Shown here: positions 50,611 to 59,903 of the stretch, in pieces
Numbering within the stretch: the stretch's first letter is position 1
How the letters are laid out: every line of letters begins with the position of its first letter
Source: Paenibacillus rhizophilus
Lineage (GTDB): Bacteria > Bacillota > Bacilli > Paenibacillales > Paenibacillaceae
Reading direction: 5' to 3'
Length of the DNA: 64,000 nt
Assembly (NCBI RefSeq): GCF_003854965.1
Contig: NZ_RQPI01000004.1
Location: 248,001-312,000 of the forward strand
Notes under the pieces: generated by a model
Databases searched by the model: none
What the model was told of the DNA's origin: nothing
The model's input: only the letters and a program-made list of their open reading frames with translations
Program-made: the position numbers and the translations under genes

Positions 50611-50680
50611 AATTTCGTAATTTTACTATATAATAGTAGGTGAGTAATGAAAAATTAGCAGTTGTATCGGAGGTTTATCC

Positions 50681-51397
50681 ATGAAAATAGAGGTTTGGTC
50701 CGACTATGTCTGTCCTTTCTGTTATATAGGCAAAAGACGGCTTGAGCACGCGCTGAGCCAGTTTCCAGATCGTGACAAGGTGGAAGTCGAATTTCGCAGC
50801 TTTCAGCTTGACCCGGAGGCCGGTCCGACCAGCAAGAGCATCCATGAATTATTGGCCGCAAAATACGGCATCACCGCTGAGCAGGCCAAAACGATGAACG
50901 CGCAGGTTGCCGATCAGGCGCTGGGCGTGGGTCTCGACTTCAAATTCGACACCATGATTCACGCCAATACGTATGACAGCCACCGGCTGGCGCAATACGC
51001 CAAATCGAAGGGACTTGAAGCCGAGCTGACGGAGCGTCTGATGCAGGGCTACTTTACGGACGGGCTGAATTTGGGTGACAGTGAAACGCTGGCGGCACTC
51101 GCGGCAGAAGCCGGATTGGATAAGGAAGAAGCGGTGACGGTGCTGAATTCGGACGCTTACGCCGATGAAGTGAAGGCGGATATCTCGGCCGCGCAGCGGC
51201 TCGGCGTTACCGGCGTTCCGTTCTTTGTGTTTAATAATAAGTACGCCATTTCCGGAGCCCAGCCCGGACCGGTATTCTCCGAGGTGCTGGATCAGGTCTG
51301 GTCGGAGGAGCAGCAGGAACCGACGCTCCGTGTGATCGGCGGCTCAGACGACGCATCCGGCAATGAAGGCTGCGGGGACGGCTCCTGCAGCGTCTAA
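50681..51397 (+). CDS. DsbA family oxidoreductase, FrnE-like
   Basis: A 238-residue cytoplasmic thioredoxin-fold protein of the FrnE/polyketide-isomerase branch. The redox motif CPFC is at residues 12-15 of MKIEVWSDYVCPFCYIGKRR (first 20 residues). A helical insertion spans about 60-165, and the cis-proline loop is GVTGVPFFVF. No signal peptide. The C-terminal tail GCGDGSCSV adds two further cysteines that could form a second redox or metal site; FrnE of Deinococcus has a second C-terminal cysteine motif. TATAAT at 50629 is the likely -10. A truncated duplicate of the gene's 5' end lies at 9098. Confidence 0.92.
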   Translation: MKIEVWSDYVCPFCYIGKRRLEHALSQFPDRDKVEVEFRSFQLDPEAGPTSKSIHELLAAKYGITAEQAKTMNAQVADQALGVGLDFKFDTMIHANTYDSHRLAQYAKSKGLEAELTERLMQGYFTDGLNLGDSETLAALAAEAGLDKEEAVTVLNSDAYADEVKADISAAQRLGVTGVPFFVFNNKYAISGAQPGPVFSEVLDQVWSEEQQEPTLRVIGGSDDASGNEGCGDGSCSV

Positions 51398-51421
51398 CGC
51401 CGAGATCCGCGCCATGCGGAG

Positions 51422-51454
51422 AAGGGGAGACGCAGAACGCGCCTCCCCTTTTTT
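51422..51454 (+). terminator. Rho-independent terminator after the FrnE-like gene
   Basis: Stem AAGGGGAG (51422-51429) / CTCCCCTT (51443-51450), extended by an inner CGC/GCG, then TTTTTT. Confidence 0.88.
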
Positions 51455-51493
51455 GACATAGAAGAATGGATAAATTCCACTGAGCAATTAGCT

Positions 51494-53074
51494 TTACCGG
51501 AACGAAGTGACAAAGCTCGTGAACAACGTCCGCACGTCGTATTGGTACTTGTTGATCGGCGCAATCGGCTTGTTCACGCCAAGCAGCGTATAGACGGCGA
51601 TTCTTGCCGCACGGACCGAGTATTCCTCGGTGAATACGACGTCGTCCGGGATTTCGCAGAACTGGCCGATGAACGCTAGATTGGTGGAGCCGTCCGGCAC
51701 GACCTTCGGCCGATCGCGGGCGGCTCTTGGCATAAACTGCGCGGTAATGAACGGCATCATGCACGGAATGCAGTTGGCTGTCGCCATAATGGCTTCTTTG
51801 TGTTCATCGAAATGCAGATGGCCCAGCAGCTCGGTCATAATTTCTTCCCCGGTGCAATCGGACATTTTCTTCTTCACGAAGTCGCCTTCCTTGTCGGGAT
51901 ACAGGCCGTAGCCCCAGAATACCCGGATATGCTCCGGCTGATTCCGGAAATGGGGCTGGTACGCGAGTACGACCGACATCAGCCAGCTCGAATCCTTGAA
52001 CGTGACCAGAGCACCGGTACCCGCGCGGTTGCGTGAGAATTGTTCCATCAGATCGAAAAAGACGGTATCGCTGAACGTCACCGTGAACGATTCCCATTTG
52101 GATTCCTCAATATGGTCGTCAAAGGACGAAGGATTGCCGAAACCGGGTCTCTTCGCCGCGATGCGGTCCCACAGCTTCCAGGAGCTCCCTTTCTCTTTCA
52201 GGCGCGGAGCAGAGGTCATCGAGCCGAGGCTGGAGCCTTCCGTCATCGATCCGTTCGTGATAATGACCAGATCTTCCTCATTGATTGCGATCAGCTCTTC
52301 GGCTCCGCAGCGGACGACATGCATACACGTGACGGTAATGCCGTCGCCTTCTTTGAAGTCCAGATCGGTCACGGTGCATTTCAGCGTAAAGTCGACGCCA
52401 TGATCCTCCAAATACTTTTTCATCGGCAAAATAATCGAATCATACTGGTTGTACGGGGTGCGGGTTACGCCCTCCAGGGTCTGGATTCTCGGGAATTCAT
52501 GCATGAACCGGATCATGTATCGTTTCAGTTCAACCGCGCTGTGCCAGGGCTGGAACGCGAACGTCGTCGCCCACATGTACCAGAAATTCGTCGTGAAAAA
52601 ATGTGGGCCGAACCAGTCGCTGATGCGCGCCTTGCCCATTTTTTCTTCGGGCGTAATGATCAGTTTGCCCATGGCGAGCCGGTCGGCCATATTGAAACCC
52701 ATCGACATCACATCGACCACTTCGCCATTTCCATTCACAAGTCTGGCATTGGAATGCGTCGGATTCGCATCATCGAATGCTATGATCTCTTCCCGCACTG
52801 ATTTGCCGGGATGGTCCAGCGAGGGAATCGACATCAGGAGATCCCATGTATTCTCGTATGTCTCGTCATTCAGCATCCGTCCGCCGCGGATCACATAGCC
52901 GTGCTCCTCGCTGCCCGCGCCGTCGTTGCTGCCGCCGAGAATGTTCATTTCTTCGATAATATGAATGCCGATTCCCGGGAAGTCGCAGTCTCTAACGAGA
53001 AAAGCGGCGCCCGCCAAGGACGCAATACCTCCGCCGACAAAATAAACCTGCTTGTTCTTATCCTCTTCCTTCAC
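51494..53074 (-). CDS. ohyA: Oleate hydratase (OhyA, myosin-cross-reactive antigen family)
   Basis: An FAD-dependent enzyme of 526 residues that adds water to the cis-9 double bond of oleic and related unsaturated fatty acids to give 10-hydroxy acids, a detoxification reaction. The dinucleotide motif VGGGIASLAGAAFLVRD is at about 13-29. It is followed by family blocks GGRMLNDETYENTWDLL, TTFAFQPWHSAVELKRYM, NGSMTEGSSLGSM and the end FTEEYSVRAARIAVYTLLG. I start at GTG 53074: GGAGG lies exactly eight bases before it, while the upstream ATG 53089 overlaps that RBS. A TetR gene precedes it on the same strand, with a perfect inverted repeat in between. Confidence 0.96.
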   Translation of the reverse strand: MKEEDKNKQVYFVGGGIASLAGAAFLVRDCDFPGIGIHIIEEMNILGGSNDGAGSEEHGYVIRGGRMLNDETYENTWDLLMSIPSLDHPGKSVREEIIAFDDANPTHSNARLVNGNGEVVDVMSMGFNMADRLAMGKLIITPEEKMGKARISDWFGPHFFTTNFWYMWATTFAFQPWHSAVELKRYMIRFMHEFPRIQTLEGVTRTPYNQYDSIILPMKKYLEDHGVDFTLKCTVTDLDFKEGDGITVTCMHVVRCGAEELIAINEEDLVIITNGSMTEGSSLGSMTSAPRLKEKGSSWKLWDRIAAKRPGFGNPSSFDDHIEESKWESFTVTFSDTVFFDLMEQFSRNRAGTGALVTFKDSSWLMSVVLAYQPHFRNQPEHIRVFWGYGLYPDKEGDFVKKKMSDCTGEEIMTELLGHLHFDEHKEAIMATANCIPCMMPFITAQFMPRAARDRPKVVPDGSTNLAFIGQFCEIPDDVVFTEEYSVRAARIAVYTLLGVNKPIAPINKYQYDVRTLFTSFVTSFR

Positions 53075-53159
53075 AACAATCGCCTCCATAGATATGCTGA
53101 ATGCTGTATCTGTGTCCACTGTAATGCGATTGAGCAGGCAGAGGAATAATCAATCTCCG

Positions 53160-53186
53160 GGAAGTGTCCAGATTTTAGACACTTCC
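53160..53186 (-). promoter_or_regulatory. Operator-like inverted repeat upstream of ohyA
   Basis: A perfect 9-base inverted repeat, GGAAGTGTC (53160-53168) and GACACTTCC (53178-53186). Reading leftwards, a -10-like TAAAAT lies in its centre and a -35-like TATACA sits 16 bases upstream, so a bound repressor would cover the ohyA promoter. The TetR protein encoded next door is the obvious candidate. Confidence 0.6.
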
Positions 53187-53222
53187 GCGAAAGTGTATAG
53201 TTTTTATTTTTGGCGATCCGGC

Positions 53223-53789
53223 TCAGTTGACTTTCTCGTATTTATGCAGGGATTTGAGGAATTGACCTTCGAGGAGTCCGTTCAGCCGTTCAATAATCAG
53301 CTTCGGGCTTTCCTTCATGCCGTCTCTCATCCACTGGATAACCAGGCCGCTAAACGCCAGCGTATAGAAATTGGCGATAAACAGCTTGTCTTCCTCGCTC
53401 ACTCTTATACCGGAGGCTAATTCATTAATGACGCCCATAATAAGATCGTTCGTAACGGAATAAAGGTAGGCGTCCAGATGGTTTCTCCCAAGCGATTCCA
53501 GTGTATTGAGACAGAACGCGCGGTTGTTCTCAATGTACAGAAATATTTTATAAAATCCTTCCGTCCATGTATTGTAGCCCCTGTAATCGGCAATCCCGTC
53601 GACAGCCTCTTTCTGATATATCCAGCCCAGCAGCTCGAAAATATCGTGAAAATGGTAGTAAAACGTCTGACGGTTCAGCCCGCAGTCGTTCACCAGCTGT
53701 TTTACGGTGATTTTATTTAGCGGGATATGCTCCATCCGTTTTTTGAGACAATGGGCCAGCGCTTTTTTGGTCAGCAGGGAATTGGACAT
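53223..53789 (-). CDS. TetR family regulator (DhaS-like), likely controls ohyA
   Basis: A 188-residue regulator. The helix-turn-helix region holds ITVKQLVNDCGLNRQTFYYH near residues 26-45. The rest resembles the TetR_C_8 (DhaS) ligand domain, including NRAFCLNTLESLGRNHL and a FYTLAFSGLVIQW segment. ATG 53789 was preferred to GTG 53798 because GAGGTGA overlaps the GTG. It is co-oriented with ohyA, separated by 148 bases that hold a perfect inverted repeat. Control by unsaturated fatty acids is inferred from the neighbour. Confidence 0.88.
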   Translation of the reverse strand: MSNSLLTKKALAHCLKKRMEHIPLNKITVKQLVNDCGLNRQTFYYHFHDIFELLGWIYQKEAVDGIADYRGYNTWTEGFYKIFLYIENNRAFCLNTLESLGRNHLDAYLYSVTNDLIMGVINELASGIRVSEEDKLFIANFYTLAFSGLVIQWMRDGMKESPKLIIERLNGLLEGQFLKSLHKYEKVN

Positions 53790-53953
53790 ATTGGTCACCT
53801 CTTACTCTCATTTTAGAACAAAATGAAAAACAAAATCATGATCATAAGACACAGGCTTCCGGTATATCCGCGCTATTTCCCGCGTACGGTTGCCCCTTCG
53901 CCGCAAAGTCCGGTAAACTAAAGGAAGACAGTTGTTAAGGAGTTTTGATCCAT

Positions 53954-55798
53954 ATGAATCCGCAGGAACTTACAATTGAAAATGCGCAGGAAATGCTGCA
54001 AAAATATTACGGCTATCCCGATTTCCGGGAAGGCCAGAAGAAAATCGTCGCGAGTCTCCTGGAGGGCCGCGACACGCTCGGCATTATGCCGACCGGCGGC
54101 GGCAAATCGATCTGCTATCAGGTGCCGGCGCTGCTGCTTCCGGGCCTGACGCTCGTCGTATCGCCGCTGATCTCCCTGATGAAGGATCAGGTGGACGCGC
54201 TGACGACGGCGGGAATTCCCGCCGCTTATATCAACAGCACCTTAACCGGCAAAGAGGTGAACGAGCGCATCCGCGCCGCCCGCCGGGGAGAACTGAAGCT
54301 GCTCTACGTCGCGCCCGAGCGGCTGGAGCTGGACTGGTTCCGCCTGGAGATGGCGGAATTGTCCATATCCTGCGTCGCGGTAGACGAGGCGCACTGCGTC
54401 TCCCAGTGGGGCCATGATTTCCGTACCAGCTACCTCGCGGTATCGCCGTTTGTGGAGGAGCTTCCGGAACGGCCGATTCTGGCCGCCTTCACGGCGACGG
54501 CGACGCCGGAGGTCATGGAGGATATGCTCCGGTTGCTGCGTCTGCGGGGTCCGGGCGTCTTTGTAACGGGCCTTGGCCGCGACAATCTGGCGATGTCGGT
54601 GCTGAGGGGCGAGAACAAGAAGGAATTCGTTTTGGAGTATACCGCTTCGCATGCCCATCAGCCGGGAATCGTGTACGCGGCTACCCGCAAGGAGGTCGAC
54701 GACCTGTACCAGCGTCTGCGGAATGCCGGATTCGCGGCGGGCCGCTACCATGCGGGCATGAGCGACGACGAGCGGGCGGAGAGCCAGGAGGCGTTCCTGT
54801 ACGACGATATCCGCGTAATGGTTGCGACCAATGCCTTCGGCATGGGGATCGACAAGTCGAATGTGCGGTATGTCATCCATTACAATATGCCGAAGAATAT
54901 GGAGGCTTACGTGCAGGAAGCGGGCCGCGCGGGACGGGACGGCGAGCCGAGCCAGTGCATCCTGCTGTTCAGCGCGCAGGATATCATGACCCAGAAGTTC
55001 CTGATCGAGCAGAATCCGCAGGATTCGGAGCGCAAACAGAACGAATACCGCAAGCTTCAGCAGATGATTGATTACTGCTATACGACCCGGTGTCTGCGGA
55101 GTGCCATGCTCGACTATTTCGGCGAGGTCCACGGGGACAAGCCTTGCGGCATTTGCAGCTCCTGCACCGATGAGCGCGAGCTCGTCGACATGACCGTCGA
55201 CGCGCAGAAGATCTTCTCCTGCATCCACCGGATGCGTGAGCGCTTCGGCGTGGCGCTGGTGTCGTCCGTGCTGAAGGGCTCGCGCAGCCAGAAGGTGCTG
55301 CAGTACGGCTTCGACAAGCTGCCGACCCATGGAGCCATGTCCGGCCGCACCGAGAAGGAAATTACGGAAATCGTCAATGTGCTGATTTCCGAAGGCTATC
55401 TGGCCTTGTCCGAAGGCCAGTACCCGGTCGTGCGTCTCCAGCAGCCGGCAGCCGAGGTGCTGCGCGGGCAGCGGGAGGTACGGCAGCGCGTCGCCCGGCC
55501 GTCCAGGCCGTCAGCCGGTGGCAGGGACCGCAGCCGGAGCCGCGATCTTTCGCCTTCGGCTGTCAACGAAACCGTGTTCGAGCAGCTGCGCCTGATTCGC
55601 CGCGAGCTGGCGGGCCGGGAGCATGTGCCGTCATATATAATTTTTAACGACGCGACGCTGCGGGAGATGAGCGTGGTATGCCCGCAAACGGAAGAAGAAA
55701 TGATGAAGGTAAAGGGCGTCGGGGAAGTGAAATACCGCAAGTACGGCAAAGAATTTCTGGATTTTTTTCAAAGTGAATTGTATTCCAATGAATCGTAA
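53954..55798 (+). CDS. recQ: ATP-dependent DNA helicase RecQ
   Basis: A 3'-5' DNA helicase of 614 residues used in recombination and fork repair. The motor shows MPTGGGKSICYQ (Walker A), VAVDEAHCVSQWGHDFR (motif II plus the aromatic loop), FTATAT (motif III) and QEAGRAGRDGEPS (motif VI). The zinc site CGICSSC is followed by a winged helix, then an Arg/Ser-rich linker (about 500-535) and an HRDC domain (about 540-612). ATG 53954 is chosen with AAGGAG 11 bases upstream. The next gene starts 15 bases later. Confidence 0.95.
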   Translation: MNPQELTIENAQEMLQKYYGYPDFREGQKKIVASLLEGRDTLGIMPTGGGKSICYQVPALLLPGLTLVVSPLISLMKDQVDALTTAGIPAAYINSTLTGKEVNERIRAARRGELKLLYVAPERLELDWFRLEMAELSISCVAVDEAHCVSQWGHDFRTSYLAVSPFVEELPERPILAAFTATATPEVMEDMLRLLRLRGPGVFVTGLGRDNLAMSVLRGENKKEFVLEYTASHAHQPGIVYAATRKEVDDLYQRLRNAGFAAGRYHAGMSDDERAESQEAFLYDDIRVMVATNAFGMGIDKSNVRYVIHYNMPKNMEAYVQEAGRAGRDGEPSQCILLFSAQDIMTQKFLIEQNPQDSERKQNEYRKLQQMIDYCYTTRCLRSAMLDYFGEVHGDKPCGICSSCTDERELVDMTVDAQKIFSCIHRMRERFGVALVSSVLKGSRSQKVLQYGFDKLPTHGAMSGRTEKEITEIVNVLISEGYLALSEGQYPVVRLQQPAAEVLRGQREVRQRVARPSRPSAGGRDRSRSRDLSPSAVNETVFEQLRLIRRELAGREHVPSYIIFNDATLREMSVVCPQTEEEMMKVKGVGEVKYRKYGKEFLDFFQSELYSNES

Positions 55799-55813
55799 AG
55801 GAGCATACGCAGC

Positions 55814-57682
55814 ATGAAGATCGTCCTGGCCACATTGAACGCCAAGTATATCCACACCTCGTTGGCCATCCGTCTGCTCAAGGCTTACAGTCAGCATGAA
55901 TTCGACATTCAGCTGGCGGAGTACACGATCAAAGACCCGGTGATGAACATCGTTTCCGACCTGTTTCAGAAGGCCCCGGACGTAATCGGGTTCTCGTGCT
56001 ACATCTGGAACATCGAGGAGACGGTCAAGCTGATCGGCATCCTGAAGAAAATCATGCCAGGCGTGACGATCGTCCTTGGGGGACCGGAAGTGTCCTATGA
56101 GCCGCTGTACTGGATGAACCGCGAGCCGGGCATTGACTTCATCGTCTGCGGCGACGGGGAAGAGACGTTCCATCATCTGCTGCAGGAGCTGCGGGACGGG
56201 CGCAAGTTCCATTTTGTGTACGGGGCGGCTTACCGCAAGGGAGAAGAAGTGATCGTGAACCCTCCGCGTCCCAAGACCGATCTGAACACGCTGCCCACGC
56301 CGCACCGTTTTGCCGAGGATCTGCCGGATTTAAGCAAAAGAATTACCTATTTCGAAACTAGCCGGGGATGTCCATTCAACTGCCAGTTTTGTCTATCCAG
56401 CATTGAGGTGGGCGTCCGGTATTATGATATTGAGCGGGTCAAAGCGGATTTGTTGTATCTGATCCAGAATGGAGCCAAAACGATCAAGTTTCTGGACCGC
56501 ACCTTCAACATCAACCGCGAGTACGCGCTGGAAATGTTCCGGTTCCTCATTGACAATCATGGCGGCTGCGTCTTCCAGTTCGAGATTACCGCCGACATCA
56601 TGCGCCCCGAGGTGCTGGATTTTCTCGCGCAGAATGCGCCTCCCGGCATTTTCCGGTTTGAGATCGGCGTGCAGTCCACCAATGACGAGACGAACGAGCT
56701 GGTGAAGCGCCGCCAGAATTTTGCCAAGCTGTCGCGTACGGTCATGAAAATCAAGGAGAGCGGCAGCATCGACCAGCATCTTGATCTGATTGCGGGCCTG
56801 CCGATGGAGGATTACGCGACGTTCCGCAAAACGTTCAACGATGTCTTCGCCATGGAGCCGGAAGAGCTGCAGCTCGGCTTTCTCAAAATGCTGCGCGGCA
56901 CCGGGCTGCGCGCTCAGGCGGCTAAGTATGATTATGTCTACATGGAGCATGCGCCGTATGAAATCCTGAGCAGCCATGTGATGCCCTTCTCGGACATTGT
57001 GCGGCTGAAGCGGCTGGAGGATGTGCTGGAAAAATATTGGAACAGCCACCGGCTGGACCACACGGTTAAGTATTTGATGCGCCATATTTTTGAATCTCCA
57101 TTTGATTTCTTCCAAGAGTTCGGCGATTACTGGGAAGCGCGGGGTTGGCAAAAGATCGGGCACCAGCTGGAAGATCTGTTCACCCGGCTGAACGAATTTC
57201 TGCTTGAACGCGGTACGCCGGAGATGGAAATTATTACGGGCCTCATGAAGCTCGATTATTTCCTCGGCCATAAGTACAAGCCGCGCAAAGTGTGGTGGGA
57301 GCCGGTCCTCGGCAAAAATGAATGGGGACGCTATCTCCGGGAGATCGCCGAACGGCCTCAGCTTCTGGGGGAACCTAGGGCGGCTGCTTCTGGCGAAACG
57401 GCAGCGGAAGTGTCGGCAGCGGGAATACCGGCAACTGGAATCAGTGAACGAGAGCTGCAAAAATACGCGGTGCTGGAGATATTGCCATTTCCCCTGGCGA
57501 AGGCGCTGGCGTCCATCGGCGGTCTGAAGGCGGGAGCAAGCGGTGCCGGAGAAGCGGACGCGCCGGACGCAGGAGCGCCGCCGCAGGACGGCGAAAGCAC
57601 CCTCTTGCTTGTGCTGTACCAGCAGGATGAGAGTCAGAAGCCTAGAGTTTATGACCTGCCGGTTCAGCGGGTTCTCCAGTAG
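55814..57682 (+). CDS. B12-binding domain radical SAM protein (DUF4080)
   Basis: A 622-residue iron-sulfur enzyme: an N-terminal cobalamin-binding-like domain (about 1-140, VIGFSCYIWNIEETVKLI, VLGGPEVSYEP). Then comes the radical SAM core with the CxxxCxxC cluster motif in SRGCPFNCQFCLSS (about 180-193), and a C-terminal DUF4080 region. The last 80 residues are Ala/Gly/Glu-rich (ATGISERELQ, AGASGAGEADAPDAG) and probably disordered. Members are widespread in Firmicutes, with unknown substrate. Likely co-transcribed with recQ. Confidence 0.92.
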   Translation: MKIVLATLNAKYIHTSLAIRLLKAYSQHEFDIQLAEYTIKDPVMNIVSDLFQKAPDVIGFSCYIWNIEETVKLIGILKKIMPGVTIVLGGPEVSYEPLYWMNREPGIDFIVCGDGEETFHHLLQELRDGRKFHFVYGAAYRKGEEVIVNPPRPKTDLNTLPTPHRFAEDLPDLSKRITYFETSRGCPFNCQFCLSSIEVGVRYYDIERVKADLLYLIQNGAKTIKFLDRTFNINREYALEMFRFLIDNHGGCVFQFEITADIMRPEVLDFLAQNAPPGIFRFEIGVQSTNDETNELVKRRQNFAKLSRTVMKIKESGSIDQHLDLIAGLPMEDYATFRKTFNDVFAMEPEELQLGFLKMLRGTGLRAQAAKYDYVYMEHAPYEILSSHVMPFSDIVRLKRLEDVLEKYWNSHRLDHTVKYLMRHIFESPFDFFQEFGDYWEARGWQKIGHQLEDLFTRLNEFLLERGTPEMEIITGLMKLDYFLGHKYKPRKVWWEPVLGKNEWGRYLREIAERPQLLGEPRAAASGETAAEVSAAGIPATGISERELQKYAVLEILPFPLAKALASIGGLKAGASGAGEADAPDAGAPPQDGESTLLLVLYQQDESQKPRVYDLPVQRVLQ

Positions 57683-57744
57683 GCAGAGGGCATCAGCTTT
57701 AGAGCATTCGAACTTCTTCAGTTAAGGGAACATAAGGAGGCTTC

Positions 57745-58242
57745 ATGCCGATGAGCGGTACGGTTCGGCTGGTCGAATATGAGGATAAATACAAGGAGAG
57801 CCTGCTTGCGTTCTTTCTTCCGAAGGAGCAGGAAGAGTTCACGGGTATGCCTGCTGATACGCTGGAACCGGCCTTGCAGGATGTTAACCGGCATCCTACG
57901 GTTGTTGTGGAGGGCGACAAAGCCGTGGGTTTCTTTGTACTCCATGGCTGGGAAGGAATAGACAATGTGTACAGCGGCGGTTCCCGGGCAATGCTGTTTC
58001 GCGCATTCCTCATTGATTATTCAAGCCAGGGAAAAGGCTACGCGAAGGCGGCGCTCAGAATGCTGCCCTCGTTCGTCAGCGCATGTTATCCTGGAACGGA
58101 TGAAATCGTGTTAAGTGTCAACGAAGAAAATATTTCGGCGCTGCGGCTATACTTGGACGCGGGTTTTCAGGACAACGGTCTTCGGAGGATGGGGCCCAAA
58201 GGACCGCAAAAAATTTTGCAATACACTGCCGGGTGCGGTTAA
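57745..58242 (+). CDS. GNAT family N-acetyltransferase
   Basis: A 165-residue acetyltransferase. FRAFLIDYSSQGKGYAKAAL carries strand 4 and the acetyl-CoA loop, followed by VLSVNEENISALRLYLDAGF. The RBS AAGGAGG is optimally placed before the ATG. Overall pattern resembles spermidine/aminoglycoside-type GNATs, but no substrate can be assigned. Confidence 0.9.
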   Translation: MPMSGTVRLVEYEDKYKESLLAFFLPKEQEEFTGMPADTLEPALQDVNRHPTVVVEGDKAVGFFVLHGWEGIDNVYSGGSRAMLFRAFLIDYSSQGKGYAKAALRMLPSFVSACYPGTDEIVLSVNEENISALRLYLDAGFQDNGLRRMGPKGPQKILQYTAGCG

Positions 58243-58278
58243 CGTTGTCCATGGCCATGGCTCCGAAGGGGAGGAATT

Positions 58279-58863
58279 ATGATGATCGAAACGCAGGAAA
58301 TGCGGGACCGGCTCACCAACATTTTTGAACGGAATGAATGGTTGCTTTCGCTGTTCGGACGGGCGGAAAGTCTCAGTCCGCATCCGTACTATATCGGGGC
58401 GGGCTGCCTGGTGCAGACCGTCTGGAACGAACTTACGGGCAGGCCGCCGATGTACGGAGTCTCGGATATCGATATCGTCTACTTTGATGATGCCGACCTC
58501 GGTTACGAGGCAGAGAACGGGGTGGTGGAGCGGGGAAAGCGCCTTTTCGCGGAGCTTCCCTTCCCTGTCGACATCAAGAATCAGGCCCGTGTTCACCTGT
58601 GGTATCCCGAACGGTTCGGCGTCGGCCTTGCGCCTTACCCTTCTCTGGAAGCGGCGATCGACAGCTGGCCGACGACAGCTTCCTCGCTTGGCGCGCGGAA
58701 GGAGGCACACGGAAGCTGGCGGATTTACGCGCCTTTCGGCCTGGAGGACTTGTTCCGGCTGACGGTAAGGCCGAACAAGACTCTGGTTACGGAAAGCGCG
58801 TATTACGCCAAGGCGGACAAGTGGAAGAGCAAGTGGCCCGAGCTTGCCGTAATTCCGTGGTAG
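58279..58863 (+). CDS. Nucleotidyltransferase family protein (NTP_transf_6 / DUF925)
   Basis: A 194-residue protein of the NTP_transf_6 type. YGVSDIDIVYFDD holds the DxD-like acidic pair of the nucleotidyltransferase fold and FPVDIKNQARVHLWYPERFG is the best-conserved block. The end contains FGLEDLFRLTVRPNKT. Function is not established. Two adjacent ATG codons follow GGGGAGG; either could start. Convergent with the methyltransferase gene 9 bases away, without a clear terminator between. Confidence 0.85.
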   Translation: MMIETQEMRDRLTNIFERNEWLLSLFGRAESLSPHPYYIGAGCLVQTVWNELTGRPPMYGVSDIDIVYFDDADLGYEAENGVVERGKRLFAELPFPVDIKNQARVHLWYPERFGVGLAPYPSLEAAIDSWPTTASSLGARKEAHGSWRIYAPFGLEDLFRLTVRPNKTLVTESAYYAKADKWKSKWPELAVIPW

Positions 58864-58872
58864 ACCGGAAGT

Positions 58873-59721
58873 CTAACTGCGCTTTTTGGCGGCAGCCAGC
58901 AGGTGCGGACTCATTCCCAGCAGGCTTTCCTGCTCTTCAACGATGGAACTGATCCTCAGCAGCGCCGCCCGGCTTTCAGGATTCCTCCATTTTTCCGCCA
59001 AAGCGGGCACGATCCAGACCGGCCCCTCTACTGCGGCGGTGCTCAGGTGATTGAATCCGGATTCTTCGATTTCTTCCTTCAATTCATTCGGCAGATGAAA
59101 AAAAGCTCTTGCAATGAAATTTGGATATTCCTCGGGCCGGATATGCTGGCCGTCCGCAAGTTCGCGTTCGATCATCGACATAAAAGGCTGTTCTTCAAGA
59201 ATATCGTTCTTTTGTCCGTAAACGGACAGACCCCAGAGAGTGGACCCGAACCTTGAAATGGCGGCGGCCAGCAGCGTTCCGCCCGGTTTGAGCAGTCTGA
59301 ACGCTTCTTCTAGAGCATCCAAACGTTCGTCTCTCTCAGTCAAGTGATACAGCGGTCCCATCAGCAGAATAAGGTCGGCGCTTCCGCCGCTCCGTGCGAT
59401 TCTCCGCCCGTCCGCGGTCTCGATCCGGTGTATCGGGGGGATGTCGCCGGGCGATTGAAGAGCAATGGCGTACTCCACGGCAGCGGGGGATAGGTCGAAC
59501 AGATGAACCTCATGCCCTAGTTCGGCAAGCCATCTCGAATAGGCCCCGGCTCCGCCGCCGATATCGTAGATCACCATAGGCCGGTCGAACAAGTAACGGG
59601 AGATGATCTGTTTGCTCCGCTCCCATTCAATGACGCCGATCCCCGACTGAAGGCGGTTGATTTCCGATCCCGCGTTGTAATAATCCAGAATCTGCCGCAG
59701 GTCGTCTCTATTATCGTCCAC
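58873..59721 (-). CDS. Class I SAM-dependent methyltransferase
   Basis: A methyltransferase of about 282 residues. Motif I is VIYDIGGGAGAYSRWLAE, the acidic end of strand 2 is HLFDLSPAAV, motif post-II is LILLMGPLYHLTERDERLDAL, and the pattern is of the Methyltransf_11/25 group. GTG 59721 is favoured, since AGGGAGG lies seven bases upstream of it; the ATG at 59727 touches the RBS. Substrate unknown. A remnant of another methyltransferase lies 0.6 kb away at 60245. Confidence 0.9.
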   Translation of the reverse strand: MDDNRDDLRQILDYYNAGSEINRLQSGIGVIEWERSKQIISRYLFDRPMVIYDIGGGAGAYSRWLAELGHEVHLFDLSPAAVEYAIALQSPGDIPPIHRIETADGRRIARSGGSADLILLMGPLYHLTERDERLDALEEAFRLLKPGGTLLAAAISRFGSTLWGLSVYGQKNDILEEQPFMSMIERELADGQHIRPEEYPNFIARAFFHLPNELKEEIEESGFNHLSTAAVEGPVWIVPALAEKWRNPESRAALLRISSIVEEQESLLGMSPHLLAAAKKRS

Positions 59722-59903
59722 GTTCATCCCTCCCTGTTATAAGGGGGAGTATACCCTGTTTTACCTGTTTTTGGATGTGATATATTTTGAAGCTATAAAG
59801 TTGTTCCAAAAGGTGCTAAACTGTGGTGAACTCGAACGAGACATTGAGCGCGGCGCTTGACACTGAGCGGATTGAGCCGCAGGAGCAAGGGGGGAATTGC
59901 GGG

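Noticed and set aside
54242..55330. 362-codon minus-strand frame opposite recQ
   Set aside because: Long only because of high G+C in the recQ codons; His/Arg/Leu-rich shadow without motifs.
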